Below, piece after piece: positions 57,317-64,000 of a stretch of DNA of 64,000 bases. Source of the stretch: Acinetobacter piscicola. GTDB lineage: Bacteria > Pseudomonadota > Gammaproteobacteria > Pseudomonadales > Moraxellaceae. The notes below the pieces were generated by a model. That model had not been told where the DNA came from and did no database searches. It saw only the letters and a list, made by a program, of their open reading frames with translations. Location of the stretch: NCBI RefSeq assembly GCF_015218165.1, contig NZ_CP048659.1, positions 1,116,001-1,180,000 of the forward strand, written 5' to 3'. Numbering within the stretch: position 1 is the first letter of the stretch; the number at the start of each line of letters is the position of its first letter. Made by a program: the position numbers and the translations under genes.

Positions 57317-58816
57317 ATGGGTAATTATTTTTTTCTACAAGTCTTGACAGTCGTTTTTGCTTTATCCATTGCAACTACCATTTTTAATAAGCGAATTTTA
57401 GGGTTTCCACAAGCCATTGGAGTACCGTTGGTTTCAGCGATATTTGTCTTTATTTTGCAATGGGGAGCGAGTTTGCTAAATGGCAATCAATTTATCTCCA
57501 TTAATATTCATAATATTGAAGAAGCGGTTAGACATATTGATTTTTATGACTTTTTGGTCAATGGTGTAATTTGTTTTATTTTAACTTCCTCTGCATTGAA
57601 GTTTAAAGTATCTGATTTAAGAGTCCATTGGAAACCCATTAGTATCTTGGCGACCATTGCTTTGGTACTTTGTGCGGTGTTTTTTGCAGGTATAGTGTTT
57701 GGTTTTCAGTATCTGATTGGTAATCCTGTACCTATTTTGGTGTTGTTATTATTGGGTTCAGCATTGGGGGCGACTGACCCGATCGGGATTAAAGGTGTAC
57801 TTAGTTCGGTACGTGCACCACATCATTTAATGGTTAAACTTGAAGGTGAATCGCTATTTAATGATGCGATGTGTATCGCCGTTTTTATGACGTTACTGAA
57901 TGTGTTGGAAGGTGAACACTTTAGTTTGGTTGCAACTTTACAAACCTTGCTCTATGAAATTGTGGTTGCTGTGATTATCGGTTGGGCATTTGGTTTAGGT
58001 ATTTTACGTTTACTGCGTGGTAAACATGAAATGGAGTCTTTGATTTTAACCACAGCGCTACTGGCATGTGGTTCATATCTTGTGGCGTTGTTTGCTCATG
58101 CTTCTGCACCTATTGCCTGTGTAATCGGTGGTTTGATTGTTGGAAATAAATGGAAAGAAATTTTACAAGAGCGTGAAATTCGTGAAGTTAATCATTTCTG
58201 GCATACTGTTGAAGGCATTATTAATTCTTTCTTATTTACCTTAATTGGTCTTGAGATTTTTATTTTAGACTTGAGTACAAGTTTGATTTTAGGAGGGATC
58301 TTTGCTTTCTTTGCGTTACATTTATCTCGTTTTGCAGCAAACTATTTGGCTTTTGCATTTTTTCCTTCTTTCAGACACAAGAGCTATAATGGCAGTTTAG
58401 CGATTCTATCTTGGGGTGGGGTACGTGGTGGTATTTCGCTTGCCTTGATCTTAGCTGTCGCAAACATTCCTGAATTACGTGATTATAGTAGTATTTTAAT
58501 TGGTTATACGTTTATTAGCGTATTGCTCTCAGGTATTGTTTGTGGTCTAGGTTTGCCTGCGGTGATGAATGCTTTTTATTACAACCCGAATGAAGAAAAG
58601 CAAGGTTTCAAAGGTTGGTATCAGCGTATGTGTCATAAAATGAACCGTAAAGGCGTAAAATATATTGTTGGTGAAGACGCTGAAGGTCATGAAACAATTA
58701 CGATTTATAACCCTGAAGCTTTAGTTGATAAAAAATCAGATGATGGTGTGGCCTCTGTACACCGTCCAGATAAAGCACAAGAAGTAAAACGTTTGGAAAA
58801 TCCAAGTAATTTCTAA
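57317..58816 (+). CDS. cation:proton antiporter, CPA1/NhaP type
   Basis: Inner-membrane Na+(K+)/H+ exchanger of 499 residues. About twelve helices occupy residues 5-420. The acidic ion site lies in GSALGATDPIGIKGVL and the segment LEGESLFNDAMCIAVF, both typical of NhaP/NHE proteins. WGGVRGGISLALILAVA is the later conserved helix. A soluble C-terminal tail of about 75 residues may regulate it. Ion preference is inferred from the family only. A terminator follows. Confidence 0.92.
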   Translation: MGNYFFLQVLTVVFALSIATTIFNKRILGFPQAIGVPLVSAIFVFILQWGASLLNGNQFISINIHNIEEAVRHIDFYDFLVNGVICFILTSSALKFKVSDLRVHWKPISILATIALVLCAVFFAGIVFGFQYLIGNPVPILVLLLLGSALGATDPIGIKGVLSSVRAPHHLMVKLEGESLFNDAMCIAVFMTLLNVLEGEHFSLVATLQTLLYEIVVAVIIGWAFGLGILRLLRGKHEMESLILTTALLACGSYLVALFAHASAPIACVIGGLIVGNKWKEILQEREIREVNHFWHTVEGIINSFLFTLIGLEIFILDLSTSLILGGIFAFFALHLSRFAANYLAFAFFPSFRHKSYNGSLAILSWGGVRGGISLALILAVANIPELRDYSSILIGYTFISVLLSGIVCGLGLPAVMNAFYYNPNEEKQGFKGWYQRMCHKMNRKGVKYIVGEDAEGHETITIYNPEALVDKKSDDGVASVHRPDKAQEVKRLENPSNF

Positions 58817-58839
58817 AGTTGAGTATTGTGTTCAACATA

Positions 58840-58871
58840 AAAAAACCGAATGTTTTTACATTCGGTTTTTT
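58840..58871. terminator. bidirectional terminator, antiporter / deacetylase-like gene
   Basis: Perfect 14-bp stem (58840-58853 with 58858-58871), loop TTTT, between convergent genes. Confidence 0.85.
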
Positions 58872-58886
58872 AATGAGAAAAATCAT

Positions 58887-59762
58887 TTAATTGGTAGATG
58901 GAAAGTACACCGTATTGGCTGCTTTAAAGGTATTGACGTGTAAAGGAACTAAATCATCCAATTTCTGATAACCACCAGCTAAAACAAACATAATGGGTAA
59001 ATTGTATTTTTTAGCCAATTTAAATACCATTAAATCTCGTTCATAGAGCATTTCAGTACTGAACCACTTTGAACCACAACGGTCATTTTGATGACAGTCC
59101 ATGCCTGCTTGATAGACGATTAAATCCGCTTGCCATGCTAAAGCATGTTCAAACCCATCCACCACCGCTTCAGCATATTGCTCAAATGATCCCTTTTTAT
59201 TATGGATATGCCGTGTGATACTGCGTTCATAAGTCGCACACCCAAATGCCAAAGCATAAATACTAAAATTAAACAAATTTTCAAATCTTAGCGTATATTC
59301 TGCTGTGCCATTACCACCGTGTTGGTCACAATCAAGCACAAAGATTTTTTTATGCGGATATTGTTGTGCGATCAAGGCTAAGCCGTTGAAAGTACAATAG
59401 GCATTACCATGCTCATAAACAGCATGATGAAAACCTTGTGCAATATTGGCTGCTATGCCTTCTTTGAATGCAATTTCTGTGGCTAAAAGTTGACCTGATT
59501 GAACGGCTAAAATTGCTTCCCTAAATTGTAAACTCCATTGTTTAAAGCCTTGCATGGTGGCAAGTGGTTTTTTACCTTGGACAAATGCTTGTACATAAGC
59601 GGGGTCATGAATACCATATAAAATTTTGGGATCGATACTTTCAGGATCAACCAACTCGGCCATTTCATCTGCTTCAAGTACTTGTGCAACAGCAGTCAGT
59701 TTTTCCATGCTATTCGTATGCGTTTTTGCAAAATATTGAGGTGAATAGCAAGCTTTTAACAT
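58887..59762 (-). CDS. histone-deacetylase-fold family protein
   Basis: Zinc amidohydrolase of the arginase/deacetylase superfamily; bacterial members act on acetylated small molecules or proteins. The protein has 291 residues. Visible active-site motifs are GFHHA (110-114), the metal motif DCDQHGGNGT (Asp144, His148) and the third ligand Asp222 in YQAGMDCHQND. The LAGGYQ segment near the end positions the catalytic Tyr. It starts 13 bases after an uncharacterised gene, so the two are probably cotranscribed. Confidence 0.9.
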   Translation of the reverse strand: MLKACYSPQYFAKTHTNSMEKLTAVAQVLEADEMAELVDPESIDPKILYGIHDPAYVQAFVQGKKPLATMQGFKQWSLQFREAILAVQSGQLLATEIAFKEGIAANIAQGFHHAVYEHGNAYCTFNGLALIAQQYPHKKIFVLDCDQHGGNGTAEYTLRFENLFNFSIYALAFGCATYERSITRHIHNKKGSFEQYAEAVVDGFEHALAWQADLIVYQAGMDCHQNDRCGSKWFSTEMLYERDLMVFKLAKKYNLPIMFVLAGGYQKLDDLVPLHVNTFKAANTVYFPSTN

Positions 59763-59775
59763 GAAGTATTCTCAA

Positions 59776-60750
59776 CTAAATCTGTTCTTGAGCAACGGCA
59801 ATCAGTTGTTTAAGCTCAGTTGTTTCTGGGCTAAATAAACCATTATCAATTTGTTGTTTAAAGTGCGAAGTAAATGCACGTGCTCTATTTTCAGGGGAAA
59901 TCGCCAAAGTCGTTAAACGTAAAAACCAAAAACCAATCACATCATGCACAGAAATGACATGACCTTTGAAGTTTTTATTGGGACGTTTGGCAATCGTCTC
60001 TTCGTCATAATATACCGAAAATAAGCTGCCAAGGGGAATACGAATACCATTAATAATTAAAGGCACCAGATTAATACAAGAATGGTCATCGCCCATTTTG
60101 ATTTTTTCCATCAAAATTGGTTTTTCATTCTTATCTACAAAAATATTAATGTTGCCTTGACGTAACATGCGACCATGCGCAATTTTAAGGAAAAAGTTTT
60201 CTGCCATTGGGCAAGAACCCACTTTCGGTTTTTCACTCAGATTTTTAAGTTCTAAACTGTCTACGTCCTGAGGATCTTTACGTAAAATAATATCTTCTAA
60301 GAATTGGCACAGTAGCTTACTTTCTTCTTTTTCGACATGTTCATGGATATTACGGAGTTTGGCTTGAAAAGCAACTTCATTGGCTAATGCACTAATGAAC
60401 GGATCATCACGATCTTGATGTTTTGCTAAAAATTCACGTACTTCAGCATTAATGTCTAAATTGCGCCATGTTTTTAATTCTAAACCGTGTGCAGTTGCAT
60501 TGGCTAAAATCGTTCTCAGCGCTTTAGTATCGTATTGATCAAATATTTTAAAGTCTTTGAAGTCAATTTCATCTTGTTCTGAGTTGATAAACTCAGCCAC
60601 TACACGTGTTGCTTGAGTATAGCCACAACCTCGGCGTTCAGTTTGATGACTAAAATGCTCATTTAACATTTCAGTTAAATTTTTAGCCAATGGATGTAAG
60701 TGTTCGTTAAAACATCTTAAAACTTCATGTTCTAAAATGACATCACTCAT
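59776..60750 (-). CDS. uncharacterised 324-residue protein upstream of the deacetylase-like gene
   Basis: A predicted soluble protein; I do not recognise its family. It is rich in charged residues, with a Cys in RRGCGYTQATRVV (about 41) and two more near CPMAE and SCINLV. The C-terminal half contains the strand-like stretch NINIFVDKNEKPILMEKIKMGDDHSCINLVPLIINGIRIPLGSLFSVYYDEE. It has no signal peptide. It is the first gene of a two-gene unit with the deacetylase homologue, which suggests a related function. Confidence 0.75.
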   Translation of the reverse strand: MSDVILEHEVLRCFNEHLHPLAKNLTEMLNEHFSHQTERRGCGYTQATRVVAEFINSEQDEIDFKDFKIFDQYDTKALRTILANATAHGLELKTWRNLDINAEVREFLAKHQDRDDPFISALANEVAFQAKLRNIHEHVEKEESKLLCQFLEDIILRKDPQDVDSLELKNLSEKPKVGSCPMAENFFLKIAHGRMLRQGNINIFVDKNEKPILMEKIKMGDDHSCINLVPLIINGIRIPLGSLFSVYYDEETIAKRPNKNFKGHVISVHDVIGFWFLRLTTLAISPENRARAFTSHFKQQIDNGLFSPETTELKQLIAVAQEQI

Positions 60751-60949
60751 GTGTATTCCCCAATCAAGAATTCTTTATCGTTTTTTAAATTATTTAATCG
60801 CTTAACAATAATAAATTTCTATAATTTTCACAATACTTTCATAAAATAGAGTGCTTATTTTGTGTGAAATTTCTTCAAAAAAGGTTATTTTGTGGTATTT
60901 TTAAACAATAAAATTGCGTAATTTTAGTAATTATAGCTTTTTAAGTGTG

Positions 60950-60974
60950 AAGCAGTAGTTGTTTTCTACTGCTT
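60950..60974 (-). terminator. hairpin after the alpha/beta hydrolase gene
   Basis: Nine-bp stem (60950-60958 with 60966-60974), seven-base loop. The T tract on the minus strand is poor, so function as a terminator is uncertain. Confidence 0.45.
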
Positions 60975-60982
60975 TTGGTGAT

Positions 60983-61948
60983 TTATTTTAAGCCATTCAG
61001 AAAGTTTAGATAAGGTTGAACTAATAATTGTTCTTGTTCCATGATGGGCATATGTCCTACACCTTTCAAGATCAATGGCTCTTTGGCATTTTTCAATAAA
61101 GACTTAAGTTCAGCAGCAGCTTCAACATTAATGACTTTATCTTTGTCTCCCCATGCGATGAGCACAGGCTGATCAATGGAACGTGCTGCTAAAGCAAACG
61201 TTTCTGGCGTATATACTTTTGACATTAAAATCAACTGTTCCACAAGTTTGGCATTGTTCGCTGCTTGTGAAATCATTAACTTTTCTTGAGCTTCTTTGAG
61301 TTCATTGGGGATAAAAGGCGGGAGTGCAGTTGCAATGCTTAGCACTTTGTCTAAATCTCCTTTTTTCGCCACAATCATACTGCGTAAAGTGGTTGGATCT
61401 TTCAAATAAGGTGTATTTGCAGATTTAAATACACCTGCACTATCTACTAAAAACAGAGATTTGGTATCGACGGGATATTGTGCTGCATAGAGGAGTGCAA
61501 TAGAGCCTCCCATACTATGACCTGCAACGTGTAAACCTTGTTCAATTTTTGCAGCTTCAGCAAAACGGCGTAATTTTTCAGTCATATTCGGAATAGTATA
61601 GTCAAAATCTGCAGCGACTTTGCTGTCACCTTGACCGGGTAGATCTGGAATAATGACATGATAATAAGGGGTTAAATAACGAGCCAAACGATTCCAATTG
61701 TCTCGACTGCCTGCTAAACCGTGCACTAACATCAAGGTCGGTTTACCGGCTTGTCCACCTTCACTATATGCCCAATCGATTTCACCTACTTTGAGGCGTT
61801 TGGATTGTAAACCCGCCCATGTGCGCTCTTGTTGTAAAACACTCTGAATATCTATTGCTGCAAAAGCCTGACTAGGTAGACTTGCGGTTGTGACAAAGCC
61901 CAAACTTAATGCTGTAGAAAGCATGAGTTTACTGAAGATTCCTTTCAT
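60983..61948 (-). CDS. exported alpha/beta hydrolase (lipase/esterase type)
   Basis: A 321-residue hydrolase with a signal peptide ending near SQAFA. The oxyanion region LVHGLAGSRDNW is at about 74-85, the nucleophile elbow GHSMGG places Ser145, the acid is likely the Asp in IAWGDKDKVI, and the base the His in GVGHMPIMEQ. It resembles lipases of Moraxella and related bacteria. ATG 61948 is preferred; the longer frame to 62062 runs under the next gene and spoils the signal. The substrate is unknown. Confidence 0.85.
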   Translation of the reverse strand: MKGIFSKLMLSTALSLGFVTTASLPSQAFAAIDIQSVLQQERTWAGLQSKRLKVGEIDWAYSEGGQAGKPTLMLVHGLAGSRDNWNRLARYLTPYYHVIIPDLPGQGDSKVAADFDYTIPNMTEKLRRFAEAAKIEQGLHVAGHSMGGSIALLYAAQYPVDTKSLFLVDSAGVFKSANTPYLKDPTTLRSMIVAKKGDLDKVLSIATALPPFIPNELKEAQEKLMISQAANNAKLVEQLILMSKVYTPETFALAARSIDQPVLIAWGDKDKVINVEAAAELKSLLKNAKEPLILKGVGHMPIMEQEQLLVQPYLNFLNGLK

Positions 61949-62050
61949 TTGTAGTACTCTATGTTTTTGTTGTTCAATATGATTTAAGACTAAAACAGTA
62001 TTTTTTTTAATACATTTGCCAAAATATAAAATTAGAGTGTGTTTAAGCCA

Positions 62051-62386
62051 ATGATTACTCAAAATTCATCTGCATCGACTGCTGAATTGACGCAAATGAT
62101 CATCGCTGTTGTGGTACAAATTCCTTATGGAAAAGTTGCAAGTTATGGGCAAATTGCCAAATTGGCAGGATTACCTAGGCATGCGCGGTTGGTTGGGCGA
62201 GTTTTAGGACAGTTGGAAGCGGGGCATGATGTTCCTTGGTATCGGGTGATTAATGCTCAGGGAAAAATAAGTACCCATACATTGGACGAGCAAGGGATGA
62301 ATATTCAGCAAGCTAAATTGTTGGCTGAAAGTATTGTCGTGTTAGATGGAAAAGTAAATATGAAAAAATATGCATGGCAACCTTGA
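62051..62386 (+). CDS. alkyltransferase-like protein (MGMT fold, active Cys replaced)
   Basis: A 111-residue DNA-binding protein related to O6-alkylguanine-DNA alkyltransferase. The usual PCHRV active site reads PWYRV here, so the acceptor cysteine is replaced by Trp. Such ATL proteins bind damaged guanine and recruit nucleotide excision repair rather than transfer the alkyl group. The fold motifs IPYGKVASYGQIAKLAG and the helix HARLVGRVLGQLEAG are present. ATG 62051 is chosen; GTG 62039 adds four residues. Confidence 0.9.
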   Translation: MITQNSSASTAELTQMIIAVVVQIPYGKVASYGQIAKLAGLPRHARLVGRVLGQLEAGHDVPWYRVINAQGKISTHTLDEQGMNIQQAKLLAESIVVLDGKVNMKKYAWQP

Positions 62387-62392
62387 AATAAA

Positions 62393-62809
62393 ATGCAGCA
62401 AACACTGATTTTTTATGTCGGATTATTTGTCACTTTATATACATGTATTGGGTTGAGTTTAGATACGCTATGTTATCTCTTTGGGAGAAAACTACCCGTG
62501 AAAAATTTGCAACTGAGTTACTATGCAAATTATTCGCAAGTCGGAGATGTGTATCATTTACAAGGGCAATATACTTTTGAAATCAATGGGCAAATGTATA
62601 CGGCTAAACGAATGAATTATCTCGGTTTAGCCGCAGGAGCACTCAGTAAGAAAAGAGTTGAAAAACATATAGAAAAAGTCAAAAAACGTGGTCAGGTGTA
62701 TGTGTTTATGCCTTATCCGAAAATTAATTGTTTAGTACCATTTTATTATTCATGGATGTTTTTTGGGGCAATCATTTTATTTGGACCTCTGGCTTTATGG
62801 GTGGTGTAA
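62393..62809 (+). CDS. uncharacterised two-helix membrane protein (DUF3592-like)
   Basis: A 138-residue protein with a membrane helix at each end (about 5-28 and 115-137) and a middle domain that includes GQYTFEINGQMYTAKR and FMPYPKINCLVP. This layout resembles DUF3592 proteins, whose function is unknown; the likeness is weak. It begins only six bases after the alkyltransferase-like gene, so the two are likely cotranscribed. Confidence 0.62.
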   Translation: MQQTLIFYVGLFVTLYTCIGLSLDTLCYLFGRKLPVKNLQLSYYANYSQVGDVYHLQGQYTFEINGQMYTAKRMNYLGLAAGALSKKRVEKHIEKVKKRGQVYVFMPYPKINCLVPFYYSWMFFGAIILFGPLALWVV

Positions 62810-62811
62810 AT

Positions 62812-62843
62812 AAAACATCCCTATCACTTGATAGAAATGTTTT
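62812..62843. terminator. terminator between the DUF3592-like gene and the stress-protein gene
   Basis: Stem AAAACAT/ATGTTTT (62812-62818 with 62837-62843) with an inner CTATC/GATAG pair, between convergent genes. Confidence 0.55.
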
Positions 62844-62856
62844 ATAGCAACTCATA

Positions 62857-63300
62857 TTAGGCGTGTTTTACAACCAAAACAGGTACATTTACAGTCGTTA
62901 ATAAGCTTTGAGCCACACTACCGATCAGTAGCTTTTTGAAGCCACTACGTCCATGAGAGCTGATAATCACAAGATCTGTTTTTAACTCTTCAGTTGCTTT
63001 GGCAATGGCTTTGGCAATATTTTCACCTTCGAGCAATTTAACTTCTACATCGACTCCTTGCTCTTTAAATTTCGCTTTTGCTGTTGCTAAGTTATCTAAA
63101 ATATAATTGCGCGCACGTTCGATCAATTGGTTACTTTGACCATGCACCATATACTCATTGGCAATATAAGGATCTAGAGTCATGACTTGGACAACAGTCA
63201 CATGAGCATTAAATTTTTTAGCAATTTCTACGGCTTCAGGCACTGCAGCAAGTGATGTTTCAGAACCATCAACAGGGACTAAAATATTTTGAAAAGTCAT
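62857..63300 (-). CDS. universal stress protein, UspA family
   Basis: A 147-residue single Usp domain. The start ILVPVDGSETSLAAVPEAV and the C-terminal nucleotide-binding stretch SSHGRSGFKKLLIGSVAQSLL are visible; the latter fits the G-X2-G-X9-G-(S/T) ATP-binding pattern. This kind of Usp binds ATP and is induced by stress; the precise role is unknown. AAGGAGAA lies before the ATG. It is monocistronic. Confidence 0.92.
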   Translation of the reverse strand: MTFQNILVPVDGSETSLAAVPEAVEIAKKFNAHVTVVQVMTLDPYIANEYMVHGQSNQLIERARNYILDNLATAKAKFKEQGVDVEVKLLEGENIAKAIAKATEELKTDLVIISSHGRSGFKKLLIGSVAQSLLTTVNVPVLVVKHA

Positions 63301-63606
63301 AAAATTCTCCTTATAGTTATTACAAAAATATAGATATTTTTTCGGCTATAAATTCATCATATATGAAAAGAAATGATTTGAAAATGGCTAAAAAACAAGT
63401 GAGCTATAAATATTGGTTTTTAATTTATATTTAATATAAGAATATGTATTTTAAAATAATTTATACTAAATTGGTCGGGTTTTAAATTGTAATATTGAAA
63501 TGTGGTGTAATAGGCTTTATCGATTTCAATATTACAATTTGTTGATGCTTTTGCCTTTTTAAATCATGTGAAATAGAAAGTAAAAATAACTCGAATTAAG
63601 ATAAAA
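63301..63606. other. intergenic region holding a long AT-rich inverted repeat
   Basis: A 306-base gap with no plausible gene. Its one notable feature is the inverted repeat at 63484-63540, listed separately. The rest is AT-rich DNA upstream of the stress-protein gene. Confidence 0.7.
63484..63540. repeat. perfect 18-bp inverted repeat
   Basis: Arms 63484-63501 and 63523-63540 match perfectly as inverted copies (left arm AAATTGTAATATTGAAAT), with a 21-base spacer. No T tract follows on either strand in the way of an ordinary terminator. Confidence 0.9.
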
Positions 63607-64000
63607 TTAATCTTGCTGTGTGAGTTCTAAAGCACGTTGATATGCCACTTTTTTCTTGATTCCAGTCAAATCGGCGGCCAGTTGTGATGCCGCTTTAACG
63701 GATAAATCCTCAAGCAAACGCAAAAGTAATTTGTCTAGCTTTTCTTGATTTAGATCATGCTCTTGTGTTGCACCGCCAATGACTAGCACAATTTCACCTT
63801 TTTGTTGATGATGATCATTTTCAATGAATGCCAGTAATTCTGCTAAAGTCATTTTTTTTATGGTTTCAAAGGTTTTGGTAATTTCTCTTGCAAAACCGAC
63901 AGGACGTTCTGCACCAAAGACCTCAACCATATCTTTGACACAATCTAAAATACGATGTGGTGCTTCATAGATAATCAAGGTTTGTGTTTCATGTTTTAAC
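63607..64000 (-). CDS. rsmI: 16S rRNA (cytidine(1402)-2'-O)-methyltransferase, 3' part
   Basis: C-terminal part of RsmI, a SAM-dependent tetrapyrrole-methylase-fold enzyme that 2'-O-methylates C1402 of 16S rRNA. The frame is open through the window edge (reading KHETQTLIIYEAPHRI), so the 5' end lies outside. Visible features are YEAPHRILDC and the family's GFAREITKTFETI, then KGEIVLVIGG. The C-terminal helical domain ends in LTQQD. Confidence 0.93.
   Translation of the reverse strand, partial: LKHETQTLIIYEAPHRILDCVKDMVEVFGAERPVGFAREITKTFETIKKMTLAELLAFIENDHHQQKGEIVLVIGGATQEHDLNQEKLDKLLLRLLEDLSVKAASQLAADLTGIKKKVAYQRALELTQQD

Noticed and set aside
63484..63540. Integron attC or dif-type recombination site
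   Set aside because: The arms lack the attC core sequences and the XerC/XerD half-sites as I know them, and no integrase or cassette genes are near.
1..64000. Prophage, transposon, plasmid or defence island
   Set aside because: I saw no integrase, transposase, terminase, toxin-antitoxin, restriction or cas gene; gene content and base composition are uniform and housekeeping in nature.

Overview
The window is ordinary chromosome from an Acinetobacter-like gammaproteobacterium (Moraxellaceae). The DNA is AT-rich and the proteins read as Acinetobacter orthologues: a CarO outer-membrane protein, a small lipoprotein beside recO, a tRNA hydroxylase of the MiaE type, a YqiJ-YqiK/flotillin pair and a chromosomal sulfate operon. 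I see no insertion sequence, prophage, integrase, CRISPR array, plasmid or defence gene. This is core genome: dense, with short gaps and many perfect rho-independent terminators, several of them shared by convergent genes.

Layout. 1-7.4 kb: trmL, an Asp/Glu racemase, a Tim44-like membrane protein, radA and two divergent amino-acid transporters (AGCS family and a CycA type). 7.5-13.2 kb: an unrecognised 525-residue protein, then lptM-lysA-dapF (lysine/DAP) and ubiC-ubiA (ubiquinone). 13.3-20.3 kb: a lipase-like lipoprotein, bcp, a Cys-containing exported protein, queC-queE (queuosine), dapD, carO and a FadL-type porin. 20.5-26 kb: a sulfate block read on the minus strand (sbp, a small serine hydrolase, cysT, cysW, cysA, cysB). 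26.1-28.6 kb: pabC-mltG-tmk, followed by a decayed stretch on the minus strand. 29.2-33.6 kb: two hotdog thioesterases, nadB and an HtrA protease. 33.7-41.2 kb: lepA-lepB, then a long plus-strand run DUF4845-rnc-era-lipoprotein-recO-pdxJ-miaE, and tRNA-Asn. 41.7-50 kb: phrB, slyD, a type II NADH dehydrogenase, a PBP5/6-type carboxypeptidase, an M61 peptidase and an ELM1-like protein. 50.3-54.4 kb: yqiJ-yqiK, a structured intergenic region and trpS. 54.6-64 kb: yedI, ypfJ, a Na+/H+ antiporter, a histone-deacetylase-fold enzyme with an unknown partner, an alpha/beta hydrolase, an alkyltransferase-like protein, a universal stress protein and the 3' part of rsmI.

The most interesting non-coding signal is 53.05-53.34 kb. 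Three perfect hairpins, two with a shared TTGGGG loop, lie in a row before a terminator, and a seven-codon reading frame with an ideal ribosome-binding site sits inside the third hairpin. Its place beside trpS fits what I recall for the Acinetobacter small RNA Aar. Other points for a second look are an 18-bp perfect inverted repeat at 63.5 kb, a 10-bp tandem repeat at 57.1 kb, a degraded gene at 28.7-29.2 kb, a serine hydrolase inside the sulfate operon, and the unknown protein coupled to the deacetylase homologue.

All assignments come from reading the sequence and from memory of protein families; no search was run.
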